A DNA stretch of 64,000 bases, taken from positions 248,001 to 312,000 of the forward strand of contig LYSY01000004.1 of the NCBI GenBank assembly GCA_001657395.1. The letters are read 5' to 3'. Both the position numbers and the translations under genes were made by a program. Positions 15,485 through 23,085 of the stretch are shown piece by piece; position 1 is the first letter of the stretch, and each line of letters starts with the position of its first letter. The DNA is from Rhodospirillales bacterium BBD 1991-14 (lineage in GTDB: Bacteria; Pseudomonadota; Alphaproteobacteria; Kiloniellales; Kiloniellaceae). Under the pieces are notes generated by a model. The model ran no database searches and was not told where the DNA came from. It was given only the letters and a program-made list of their open reading frames with translations.

Positions 15485-15751
15485 CTATGCGGCCTCTGCG
15501 TTACGGGATGCGCGACGCTCTCTCAGCCATGCCATGACCTCAGCGTAACTGTGGCCCACGGCGCCCTTTGGGCCGGCCGCAGGGTTGATCTTGAAACGCT
15601 GAGGGAAGTGGCCTTCCTGCTCCAACCGCCAGAGCTGCATCCTGGTCATGCTGGTCAGGCGTTCGGTCTCGGGGATGCGCAGGATGCGATCTTCGGGCGG
15701 GTTCTGGGCGACGGGGGCGGCGCCGGCCAGGAGTGCCTCACGGGTTGCCAT
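15485..15751 (-). CDS. AlpA-family phage regulator
   Basis: 88 aa from ATG 15751, chosen because AAAGGAG lies 6-7 nt upstream; the frame is open to 15841. The motif series RILRIPETERLTSMTRMQLW, RLEQEGHFPQRFKI, VGHSYAEVMAWLRER is the AlpA/excisionase HTH. AlpA proteins activate the integrase or excision genes of P4-like elements. It lies between the integrase unit and the replication operon, the usual position. Confidence 0.8.
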   Translation of the reverse strand: MATREALLAGAAPVAQNPPEDRILRIPETERLTSMTRMQLWRLEQEGHFPQRFKINPAAGPKGAVGHSYAEVMAWLRERRASRNAEAA

Positions 15752-15869
15752 TCTTTGCTCCTTTCGGTTGGGCCGCGCGTAACGCGGCGTCACTTCTCGG
15801 AACAAAATGAGCGTTCGGTGTGGCAGGGTAAAAATGGACAAATAAGCGCCGGTTCAGCGCCAATTATGT

Positions 15870-16520
15870 CTATTCCTTGATTGCCCTCTTGGCCGCTTGA
15901 GCGAGCGCATGGTCGGTTAGGCCGGCCAGGTCTGAGGCGGGAGCGACGGCCGCGCGCAGGTAGCGAAAGAAGGGCCCCGATGGATTGCCCGCATCTTGCT
16001 TATCGGTGCTCACAGCAGAGAACCTTGCTGGCTTTCCAGTGGCCGTGGTGAATATGTCAGCCAACTGGCAAAGGACCACCGCGCGTGAGGTCTTGGGCTT
16101 CGGCCCGCGCTTCGGAGGCTGTATGTCGCGCGCCATCGTCTCCGCGGCATGCTGCGCGGCAAGCGCCGTGTCGTCGGGTGCAGGCCATGTAAAGTCTATG
16201 CCCTCACGGGCTAGCGCAGCACGAACATTGAGGTTCATACCCTCCATTGCGCGAGCCAGGGCCATCAAGGTTTCAACATCTCGGACCCGATGGTCGCCGG
16301 CCGGTAACTCGGCCATAGCGGACCTCCTGCCGGCATACGCGCGGACAGCATCATAGGCAGCCTGCACATGGTCGCTATCTGTTTCGACCCCGAGTGTCTT
16401 GGCTATTGCGTCCCACTGGCCTTGAGAGATTGGAAGGCTAGGCTTGTATTTGATTTCGACCGTGACGGTTTCCGCTTGGGGGGCTCTGCCGGCCACGGGT
16501 GGGTCCGCTGGCTTCTTCAT
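15870..16520 (-). CDS. Integrase-associated hypothetical protein
   Basis: 216 aa. N-terminus Pro/Ala-rich, then VTVEIKYKPSLPISQGQWDA, a helical centre (DHVQAAYDAVRAYAGRR) and a C-terminal part with FTTATGKPARFSAVSTDKQD and GPFFRYLRAAV. Similar proteins, with a conserved Phe/Tyr-rich GPFFRYLRA-like segment, commonly follow integrases in alphaproteobacterial islands as far as I recall. Its start overlaps the integrase stop by 4 bp (ATGA), so both are translated together. Function unknown. Confidence 0.6.
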   Translation of the reverse strand: MKKPADPPVAGRAPQAETVTVEIKYKPSLPISQGQWDAIAKTLGVETDSDHVQAAYDAVRAYAGRRSAMAELPAGDHRVRDVETLMALARAMEGMNLNVRAALAREGIDFTWPAPDDTALAAQHAAETMARDIQPPKRGPKPKTSRAVVLCQLADIFTTATGKPARFSAVSTDKQDAGNPSGPFFRYLRAAVAPASDLAGLTDHALAQAAKRAIKE

Positions 16521-17764
16521 GCCGGACGACCCTCCTTTATCGGCCTCACGTTGTCGGCCGGCGGATTCAGGATCCGCTCTATCAGGCCGGCCAGTGCCTT
16601 TAGGGCGTCGCCGCGCTCCTTGGTGTAGTCGTGACGGTCGTATGTTTCGCGGATCGCGTTGCCGGTGTGGCCCGTCACCTTGTCCGCGATCTTGTCGGAA
16701 ACGCCAGCCCGCGCCATCAGCGTCTCAGCGGTGCGCCGCAAGTCGTGAAACCTCCAGCCGGGCAGGCTGTGCTTCTTGGCGTTCACGGCTTCGCCCAGCG
16801 CCTTCGCGCGGGCTGCGGTGATTGCCTCGTCCAGTCGCCGCTTGGCTTTACCAAAGCCCTTGAAGTGGCTCTCGCCGCGGCCGGTAAAGACGTGGGCGTT
16901 ACCCTCTACTTTGCTCTGCTGGCGAATGATGTCGAAAGCCAGAGAGGGCAGGGGAAGGATCGTGCCATTGCCCTTCTCGCGAACCTCGGTTTCGATCCGC
17001 CAGTGGCCGGCGGCATTCACGTCATCCCACTTGATAGAGGCGATCTTCGCGATGCGTTGGCCGGTCAGGAGGCCGAAGCGCACCATTTCGCCGTAGGTGC
17101 CGAAGTCTCCAGCCACCTGCCAAATCAGTCGAATCTCGTCATCGTCCAGAACGCGCGCCCGGCGCCTTTCCACCGGGTCTGTGCGCCGCATCTTGCCCGT
17201 GATGACGCAGGCGTAATCATCGTCTCGGGAAGCCTGCCAACGCATGATGCCCCTGACTGTCGCCAACACCCTGTCTGCCTGCACCGGGCCGTGGTTGTCT
17301 TCGATGTCGTCGAGCAGCTTCGCCACGTCGCTCTTGCGGATCGATACGAAGTCGCGACCCTTCCAGGCCGGCAGGATGTAGATATCGAGTTGGCGCCGTA
17401 GCTCGCCCTCGGATCGCAGGCCCTTGGCCTTCACATGACGGGTCATCCAGTTTTCGGCTACGGCCTCGAAGCTGTCGGGCTGGACAGGCGGTTCCTCGAA
17501 GGGAGCGAGCCCGGCCTTGATGCGCTTGATCGCCGCCTTTGCCTTGTCGCGGGCCTCGTCGACCTTGAGTTCCGTCCCGCCGATGGTAGCCCAGATTTGC
17601 TTGCCGTAGGGGTCGCGCGCCACCGCGGAGAAGGTCTTGGCGCCGGCTGGTGTCACGCGGACGTAGAGCCCAGGCTGGTCTTTGACCCGGACGGCGTACT
17701 TGGCTGCCTCGGCTTTCAGGGCGGTGATCTGGTTATCTGTGTTGACGGCCTTGCGCCGGGCCAT
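16517..17764 (-). CDS. int: Tyrosine recombinase (P4-type integrase)
   Basis: 415 aa from ATG 17764 (MARRKAVNTD); a longer frame to 17833 is possible. The N-terminal DUF4102-type arm-binding domain includes GLYVRVTPAGAKTFSAVARD and GTELKVDEARDKAKAAIKRI. The core-binding helix region contains TWMTRHVKAKGLRSEGEL-like features. Catalytic motifs: the first Arg in TGQRIAKIASIKW, HDLRRT (His-x-x-Arg), GHTGNAIRETYDRHDY with the nucleophilic Tyr. It is transcribed away from the tRNA-derived att site, the usual arrangement for integration into a tRNA 3' end. Confidence 0.9.
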   Translation of the reverse strand: MARRKAVNTDNQITALKAEAAKYAVRVKDQPGLYVRVTPAGAKTFSAVARDPYGKQIWATIGGTELKVDEARDKAKAAIKRIKAGLAPFEEPPVQPDSFEAVAENWMTRHVKAKGLRSEGELRRQLDIYILPAWKGRDFVSIRKSDVAKLLDDIEDNHGPVQADRVLATVRGIMRWQASRDDDYACVITGKMRRTDPVERRRARVLDDDEIRLIWQVAGDFGTYGEMVRFGLLTGQRIAKIASIKWDDVNAAGHWRIETEVREKGNGTILPLPSLAFDIIRQQSKVEGNAHVFTGRGESHFKGFGKAKRRLDEAITAARAKALGEAVNAKKHSLPGWRFHDLRRTAETLMARAGVSDKIADKVTGHTGNAIRETYDRHDYTKERGDALKALAGLIERILNPPADNVRPIKEGRPA

Positions 17765-17907
17765 TTTCGTCTCCGGGCTAACGCTGGACAAACAAATGCC
17801 GATGCAACGGAGTGTAACGCCGCGCTTCCGCATGTCGCATTAAGCCAGGAAACCCGGCATTTTCAAGGATAGCGTTACTCAGCGATATTCTGAGTTACAG
17901 GAGAATA

Positions 17908-17957
17908 GCTGACTCTTAATCAGCGGGTCCTAGGTTCGAGTCCTAGTACGCCCACCA
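17908..17957 (+). other. attR: 3' fragment of tRNA-Lys(CUU)
   Basis: The sequence GCTGA-CTCTTAA-TCAGC is an anticodon arm with loop anticodon CTT. It is followed by the variable region, a complete T arm (CCTAG-TTCGAGT-CCTAG, preceded and followed by the usual Gs) and TACGCCCACCA, that is the 3' acceptor strand, discriminator and CCA. The 5' half (acceptor 5' strand and D arm) is missing upstream. This is what remains on the far side of an element inserted in a tRNA gene. Confidence 0.85.
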
Positions 17958-17983
17958 AAACTCCGCTTTTTTGTATCCGGTTC

Positions 17984-18352
17984 TCAGACCGTCTCATCAC
18001 CGGGGCTGCTTGAAGCAGGGACCGTTGCGCCGCAGGCTGCGCAGAACGTCGCTTGCGGCGTGCGCAGCGGTTTGCCGCAGGCGCCGCACGGCGGCCCGAG
18101 GTCCCGCAGCCTGCGGTGCCAGAGAGCATTCATGTCGGTCTCGCGGAAGCCGGTGATCTGGAAGTAGCGGTCGAGAGCGTCCTGACCGTGCTCGACCTCC
18201 AGTGCCTCGCTTAGCGAGGCACCGTGTTCGGCCCGGTAGTGCTTGATCTGCTCTGTGGCGGCGCGCAGGAGCGGCTCGATCTCCTCCCACTCCTGCTCGT
18301 CCAGCATCGGCACCTCCGTGCGGCTGCGCCAGCAGTACAGCGTCTTGGCCAC
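17984..18352 (-). CDS. Small zinc-ribbon protein
   Basis: 122 aa starting with GTG 18352 (VAKTLYCWRSRTEVPMLDEQ); the frame extends further upstream without a convincing site. The N-terminus has an isolated YCWRSR. The middle has ALDRYFQITGFRETDMNALW, and the C-terminus a typical zinc ribbon CGACGKPLRTPQATFCAACG with two CxxC pairs. It probably belongs to the chromosome just outside the element. Function is unknown. Divergent from the LysR gene at 18501, with about 150 bp between them. Confidence 0.65.
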   Translation of the reverse strand: MAKTLYCWRSRTEVPMLDEQEWEEIEPLLRAATEQIKHYRAEHGASLSEALEVEHGQDALDRYFQITGFRETDMNALWHRRLRDLGPPCGACGKPLRTPQATFCAACGATVPASSSPGDETV

Positions 18353-18500
18353 AGCGCCCTTCCTTTTTTGCCGGTGTCCCAACACGGGACGCATCCTAGG
18401 GAACCGGATGGCACGCATCAATCAAACGTGACCACCGCGTGAGGCGGATCTCGTATAGCCTGCAAATCGCTGGGTGGCGCGCGTGGGAGAGCCCTTCCCG

Positions 18501-19457
18501 ATGCAGAAGATGAACTGGGACGATCTTCGGTTTTTCCTGGCGGTCGCGCGCGAAGGCTCGCTGTCCGCGGCGGCGCGGGCGCTGCGGGTTTCGCAGCCCA
18601 CCGTCGCACGGCGGATCGAGCAGCTTGAGCAGCAGGCAGGCCAGGTCCTCTTCGGGCGGGACTGTCAGGGCGTCTGCCTGAACGAGGCCGGACAGGCGGT
18701 TCTGCGCTTCGTCGAGGGCATGGAGCGCGAGGCCGAGGGCATCGACAACTTCCTGCACAACGCCGCGCGGCTGCCGCGCCCGACGGTGCGGATCGCCACC
18801 ACCTTCAACCTCGCCAACTTCTGGCTCACCGACAAGCTGGCGGGTCTTTCACATCGGGATTCCTCCGTGCGCTATGCCGTACAGGTCGGCATCGAAAAGG
18901 CCGATGTGCAGCGTTACTGCGCCGACATCGCGGTCCGGATGGGCGACCCGGAAGACGAGACCCTGTTCGGCCGCAGGGTCGGCAAGGTGCACTGCGGGCT
19001 CTACGCCAGCGATGCCTATCTGGCCGACCGCGGCCTGCCGCAGAGCCCGGCGGCGCTGGCCGGGCACCGGATCATCGGGGCCGAGGGCGCGGTCGAGAAC
19101 CTGCCCCAATGCACGGCGCTGCGGCAGCTCAGCGGCAGCGACGGCTGCGATTTCTGTGCCGACAACACCAACATTCAGTTGGCCGCGGCGCGCGCGGGGC
19201 TGGGCATCGCCACGCTGCCCTGCTTCGTCGCGGAAAGTGAGAAAACCCTGCAGCGCATCCTGCCGGAGGACTTCGATATTCCCGTCGACCTCTGGGTTCT
19301 CGTCAACCACGACCTGAAGGAAAGCGGGCCGGTGCGCCGGACCTACGACTTCATCCTGAATGAGGCGCTGCGCGACTCCGCCCTTTTCAAAGGCGCCGCC
19401 GCGGGGCCGGAAGGCACAAGCGACGGCAAGGTGGTTTCCCTCTCCGCCGCGCAGTAG
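18501..19457 (+). CDS. LysR-family transcriptional regulator
   Basis: 318 aa from ATG 18501 (MQKMNWDDLRFF); ATG 18510 and an upstream GTG are possible. The N-terminal HTH is standard: FFLAVAREGSLSAAARALRV then SQPTVARRIEQLEQQAG. The effector domain continues with VRIATTFNLANFW, DIAVRMGDPEDETLFGRR and ARAGLGIATLPCF. The protein ends in a low-complexity KGAAAGPEGTSDG tail. No target gene is adjacent except the zinc-ribbon gene, so its regulon is unclear. Confidence 0.85.
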   Translation: MQKMNWDDLRFFLAVAREGSLSAAARALRVSQPTVARRIEQLEQQAGQVLFGRDCQGVCLNEAGQAVLRFVEGMEREAEGIDNFLHNAARLPRPTVRIATTFNLANFWLTDKLAGLSHRDSSVRYAVQVGIEKADVQRYCADIAVRMGDPEDETLFGRRVGKVHCGLYASDAYLADRGLPQSPAALAGHRIIGAEGAVENLPQCTALRQLSGSDGCDFCADNTNIQLAAARAGLGIATLPCFVAESEKTLQRILPEDFDIPVDLWVLVNHDLKESGPVRRTYDFILNEALRDSALFKGAAAGPEGTSDGKVVSLSAAQ

Positions 19458-19512
19458 GCCGCCCGCTCAATCCTCCGCCCGTCCGAGGGCCTAGCCCAGG
19501 GACCCCGATTTT

Positions 19513-19593
19513 GGGGGCGCGCGCGTTGCTTAGTTGGTCGAGCGGCTGATCATAATCAGCGGGTCCCAGGTTCGAGTCCTAGTACGCCCACCA
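19513..19593 (+). pseudogene. Degenerate tRNA-like sequence (second att-like copy)
   Basis: This looks like a tRNA but fails several checks. The acceptor pair GGGCGCG/TACGCCC has a C-A mismatch. Four or so extra bases sit before the D stem (GCTT/GAGC). The anticodon loop between GCTGA and TCAGC has only 6 nt (TCATAA), and the T stem has a C-A mismatch. The 41 bases 19553-19593 match attR 17917-17957 with a single T/C difference. It is best explained as a decayed tRNA or att relic, not a working gene. Confidence 0.7.
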
Positions 19594-19929
19594 ATCATCT
19601 CAGAAACTTAGAGGCCGTCCTGCGGAACTTGCCCAACTCTGCCCAATGCGCCGAGAGTTGGGCAGCCTAGCTTTCGTTGCTCGGGCGTTCAGCTCTTGGG
19701 CTTGCGGTCTGGCTGCCAGCGGAAGCGGAACCCGCCGAACTAGTCCTCATCCTCCTGCATGGCGAGCGGCAAGGCGCCGATTGAATTATAGGTGGCATTG
19801 CTTCATTCTGGGATCAGCTAGAAGTAGTTGGGAGAGTAGGCTTGTCTGCGTCTTGAGAGTTGGTGCATTCCCCGTTTGTCAACGCGGAAACTGCCAGATG
19901 GCTCGGATACGGAATGGAGGGGAGTTATT
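19594..19929. other. Gene-poor stretch after the tRNA-like copy
   Basis: 336 bp with falling GC. I see no convincing reading frame or RNA. An early part has paired GTTGGGCA-like words (TGCCCAAC and GTTGGGCAG around 19628-19670). The last 20 bp contain a strong GGAGGGGAG Shine-Dalgarno for the next gene. Confidence 0.5.
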
Positions 19930-20901
19930 ATGCTTGGAAAGCTGGTTGGTCGACGGCTTGTTACGCTTCTCTTCTCAGCACCGGTATTTCTGCCTCTACC
20001 TAGTTTTGCGGTGGATTGCGAAAGGTTAGATCCAAAGTACCAAAGTACACTCAAAGAAGAGTTTCAAGGAAAGGCAAAGGCTGCAGTTAAGGGATTCCTT
20101 GGAAGATTGGTTGAGGCAGATGCCGATATCGATGGTCAATTCAGGTTGTTCTATTCAGAAACCGGCAAGGAGTTTGGAGACAAAAATTACCAAGCGTACA
20201 TTTTCGGTCTGATGATTTTCTTTAGATGCGAGCAGCTCAATGAGTCCGAATATGATGACGATAGGAAATCTGAAGAATTCTATAAGCTTTTTGATCGTTT
20301 GATAATTGGCCCGCCCGAAGTTGATACTGAAGAAATTGGAGGTGAGACTGTCATTCCAGGTGTTTTCAGAATCAGCTTCCAAGATACGATTTCAGATATT
20401 GAGGCTAAGGCGACTGCGCTTGGGATGAGCTATCAAGTGACGAACCGCCCGGACGGCAAGCGTTGGGCAGTCATTACCTTGCCGACATACCTCGGGCTAG
20501 TTGTACCAGGCGAGGCCGATCCATTTGTTGCAATGTTCGGTTTTGGCGAAGACGGAACGCTAAGTCAGTTTGAGTTGCACAATTTCCAAGAGAATACATT
20601 TGATGATTGGTGCGCCAAATCAAGCGGCGGCGATATAAGCAGCAGGTTTTTGTATGTAATTGATCGCTATAGAGCGTATTTTGATGAAGTTGCTGGAAAT
20701 CCTAAACAAAGAATTACGAGCGACCTCAATCTCGAGAGATTTCTTGACATTGATGATTTCTACTTCGAAGACTCAACTGGCAGAGAACTTCGAGTATCTT
20801 GTGCGCGACTGACCTCAGGTGGAACGGACCACCATGGAGAGTTCATAAAGGCCAGTGTCTTTGTAGACTACCCACCAATCCCAGGCTCGCGGCCATTCTA
20901 G
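19930..20901 (+). CDS. AT-rich secreted protein of unknown function
   Basis: 323 aa from ATG 19930, chosen for the GGAGGGGAG upstream; a frame open to 19876 is less likely. A signal peptide covers residues 1-25 (LVTLLFSAPVFLPLPSFAV). The mature part is acidic, with YQSTLKEEFQGKAKAAVKGF, a FGLMIFFRCEQL segment, a SDIEAKATALGMSYQVTNRP region and a C-terminal LDIDDFYFEDSTGRELRVSC domain with several Cys. No family is recognised. Its GC and codon use (many AT-ending codons) differ sharply from both sides, so it was probably acquired horizontally. Confidence 0.65.
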   Translation: MLGKLVGRRLVTLLFSAPVFLPLPSFAVDCERLDPKYQSTLKEEFQGKAKAAVKGFLGRLVEADADIDGQFRLFYSETGKEFGDKNYQAYIFGLMIFFRCEQLNESEYDDDRKSEEFYKLFDRLIIGPPEVDTEEIGGETVIPGVFRISFQDTISDIEAKATALGMSYQVTNRPDGKRWAVITLPTYLGLVVPGEADPFVAMFGFGEDGTLSQFELHNFQENTFDDWCAKSSGGDISSRFLYVIDRYRAYFDEVAGNPKQRITSDLNLERFLDIDDFYFEDSTGRELRVSCARLTSGGTDHHGEFIKASVFVDYPPIPGSRPF

Positions 20902-21130
20902 CAGATAGGTTGCAATCCACTCTTTGCGATGATCCCAGTCTAGCCAATAGTTCGACAGCGCGTCCGTTGCAACTGGCCCAAGCAGAGAAGCTTGTGCGAA
21001 GGTCTCCAGGAATAGAACGACGGCTTGGCTCTGAGCCTTGTTGAACAGGGCGAACTTCGAAATCTGGAAGGCCCGTTGCTGCGTCTACGGCTTTGCGATC
21101 TGCTGCCGCTGCCACTCCTGATCTCACCGC

Positions 21131-22252
21131 TCAGTCCTGCAGCACCGCCAGGCGGCTGATATCCCAGGTGACCCAGACCCGGTCTTCGGCGATGCGCTCG
21201 GCGGCGCCGGCGTCCATGTAGGCGCGCAGCACGGCGCTGCCGTGCTCGCCGACCCGGATGTCGAGGGTGGTGCGGCTGCCTTTGAAGAGCTTGCTGACGA
21301 CGCGCCCAGGCAGGGCGTCTCCTTCGGCCGGTGGCGCCGGGTGGCAGGCCAGGCTCTCCAGGCGCAGGGAGGCGGTGATGGGGCTGCCCGCTGCGGGAAT
21401 CGCTCCCGGTACGGCGCCCTTCAGGTCGAGGCCGTTCCAGTCGATCACGACGCTGCCGTTCTCGGCGCCCTTCACCCGCCCTTCGATCAGATTGGTCTCG
21501 CCGATGAACTCGGCGACGAAGCGGCTGCGCGGGCGGAAGTAGAGGTCCTCCGGCGTACCGTCCTGCTCCACGCGCCCCGCGTTCATCACCACGATGCGGT
21601 CGGACATGGTCAGCGCCTCCTCCTGGTCGTGGGTGACGAAGAAGAAGGTCTTGCCCGTGCGCTTCTGGATCTGCTTCAGCTCGACCTGCACCTGGCCGCG
21701 CAGCTTGGCGTCGAGCGCACCCAGCGGCTCGTCCAGCAGCAGCAGCTTGGGGTCCGGCGCGAGGGCGCGGGCGAGGGCGACACGCTGGCGCTGGCCGCCG
21801 GAGAGCTGGTCGGGCATGCGGTCCCTGAGCGCCGAGAGCTGCAGGAAGTCCATCAGGTCGTCGCTCTGGCGGGCGATCTCCGCCCGGGTCCGCCCTTTCA
21901 ACTCCAGGCCGAAGGCGATGTTCCGCGCCACGCTCATGTGCGGGAAGAGGGCGTAGTCCTGGAACACCATGTTGACGTCGCGGCGGTTGGGCGGCAGGGC
22001 TGTCACGTCCTCGCCGTCGATCACCACGCGGCCCTGTGTGGGTGTCTCGAAGCCGCCGAGCATGCGCAGGGTTGTCGACTTGCCGCAGCCCGAGGGGCCG
22101 AGAAAGGTGATGAACTCCCCGGCGCCGATGCGCATGTCGAGGTCGTCGACGGCGGTCACCGCGCCGAAGCGCTTGGTGATCCCGTCCAGGTGGACGATGG
22201 CCCTGCCTGAATCGGTGTTTGGGCTCATGTCGATACTTGGGGCAGCACTCAT
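21131..22252 (-). CDS. ABC transporter ATP-binding protein, spermidine/putrescine type (PotA-like)
   Basis: 373 aa from ATG 22252. Walker [10 protein letters not shown] (about 52-60), Q-loop QDYALFPHM, signature [15 protein letters not shown], Walker B LLLLDEPLGALDAK and H-loop VTHDQEEAL are intact. The C-terminal TOBE/regulatory part begins at about 260 with RFVAEFIGETNLIEGRV. It energises import of a polyamine-like or other organic cation. It is the last gene of the minus-strand operon that begins with the flavoprotein at 29127. Confidence 0.9.
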   Translation of the reverse strand: MSAAPSIDMSPNTDSGRAIVHLDGITKRFGAVTAVDDLDMRIGAGEFITFLGPSGCGKSTTLRMLGGFETPTQGRVVIDGEDVTALPPNRRDVNMVFQDYALFPHMSVARNIAFGLELKGRTRAEIARQSDDLMDFLQLSALRDRMPDQLSGGQRQRVALARALAPDPKLLLLDEPLGALDAKLRGQVQVELKQIQKRTGKTFFFVTHDQEEALTMSDRIVVMNAGRVEQDGTPEDLYFRPRSRFVAEFIGETNLIEGRVKGAENGSVVIDWNGLDLKGAVPGAIPAAGSPITASLRLESLACHPAPPAEGDALPGRVVSKLFKGSRTTLDIRVGEHGSAVLRAYMDAGAAERIAEDRVWVTWDISRLAVLQD

Positions 22253-22254
22253 CC

Positions 22255-23040
22255 TCAGGAACCTTTGTTCAGCCGCCGCATGGAGCGCTCGGCCCAGAGG
22301 CCGAGGATCGCGGTCAGCACCAGGACGACAGCGGAGATCGCATTGATCTCCGGCGACATGCCGGTGCGCAGCATCGCGAAGATCAGCACCGGCAGGGTGG
22401 GCTCGTAGCTGCCCAGGAAGAAGGAGCGCACGAAGTCGTCGAAGCTCAGCAGCATGCAGAAGACCCCGGCGCCCACCAGGGCCGGCACCAGATAGGGCAG
22501 GGTGACGCGGAAGAAGGCGACGATGGCGTCGGCCCCCAGGTCGCGCGCCGCCTCGATATGGCTGGGCGGCAGGGTCGAGAGGCGCGCCATGACCACCAGG
22601 GCGACGAAGGGCACGTTGTGCACCGTGTGGCCCAGGATAATGGCCAGCATGCCGGGCTCGATCTCCAGGCCGCGGGCGAAGATGCGCAGCGAAATCGCTG
22701 AGATGATGCCCGGCACCACCGCCGGCAGGCAGGTCAGCGCAAAGACGATCAGCTTGCCGCGGAACTTGTGGGGGCCCAGGAAGCAGGCGACCCAGGTGCC
22801 GATGCTGAGCGACAGGACGGTGCTGGCAATTGCAATCGCCATCGAGTAGCCGAAGACGCCCAGCACCTCGGCATCCTGGAAGATGCCGGTGTACCACTCC
22901 AGCGTCCAGCCGCGGATCGGAAAGCCGATGAACTTCGAATCCTTGAAGCCCATCATCACCATCAGCACCAGCGGCACGAAGAGATAGACGATGAAGGCCC
23001 AGTAGATGACCGACATCAGGATGCGGGTATGGCGCGTCAT
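22255..23040 (-). CDS. ABC transporter permease, PotC type
   Basis: 261 aa, six predicted TM segments, beginning MTRHTRILMSVIYWAFIVYL. The EAA loop (HIEAARDLGADAIVAFFRVT) contacts the ATPase. Highly similar in design to spermidine/putrescine PotC. Its stop lies 2 bp before the ATG of the ATPase gene, and a short 17-bp tandem duplication separates it from the upstream permease gene. Confidence 0.88.
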   Translation of the reverse strand: MTRHTRILMSVIYWAFIVYLFVPLVLMVMMGFKDSKFIGFPIRGWTLEWYTGIFQDAEVLGVFGYSMAIAIASTVLSLSIGTWVACFLGPHKFRGKLIVFALTCLPAVVPGIISAISLRIFARGLEIEPGMLAIILGHTVHNVPFVALVVMARLSTLPPSHIEAARDLGADAIVAFFRVTLPYLVPALVGAGVFCMLLSFDDFVRSFFLGSYEPTLPVLIFAMLRTGMSPEINAISAVVLVLTAILGLWAERSMRRLNKGS

Positions 23041-23051
23041 TCCGTCATCCC

Positions 23052-23085
23052 CCTCATTGCATCATGCCCCTCATTGCATCATGCC
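23052..23085. repeat. Perfect 17-bp tandem duplication at the end of a permease gene
   Basis: The 17-bp unit CCTCATTGCATCATGCC occurs twice (23052-23068 and 23069-23085). On the minus strand each unit encodes the last codons MMQ and a TGA stop, so the stop region of the upstream permease is duplicated, and GGGG sequences resembling a Shine-Dalgarno are repeated before the next gene. A recent slippage event is likely. Confidence 0.9.

Larger units (their letters stand above)
1..17957. mobile_element. Integrated genetic element (prophage remnant or phage satellite), right part
   Basis: The right end is a tRNA-Lys(CUU) 3' fragment (17908-17957) about 140 bp from the ATG of a tyrosine integrase transcribed away from it. 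Inside are AlpA, primase, DUF3631 and Spo11-like genes typical of phage or satellite replication modules, HTH proteins, nucleases and cargo. No capsid, terminase, portal or tail gene is visible in these 18 kb. The left boundary is outside the window: if the 50-bp fragment is attR, the complete tRNA-Lys gene should lie to the left. Several genes are broken, so the element is probably partly decayed. Confidence 0.8.

Noticed and set aside
19513-19593. Functional tRNA-Met or tRNA-Ile(CAU)
   Set aside because: Six-base anticodon loop, extra bases before the D stem and mismatches in acceptor and T stems make a working tRNA unlikely.
21131-22897. 588-aa fusion of an Arg-rich region with the PotA-like ATPase
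   Set aside because: The N-terminal 215 residues are the PotC permease gene in the wrong frame. The true ATG is 22252.
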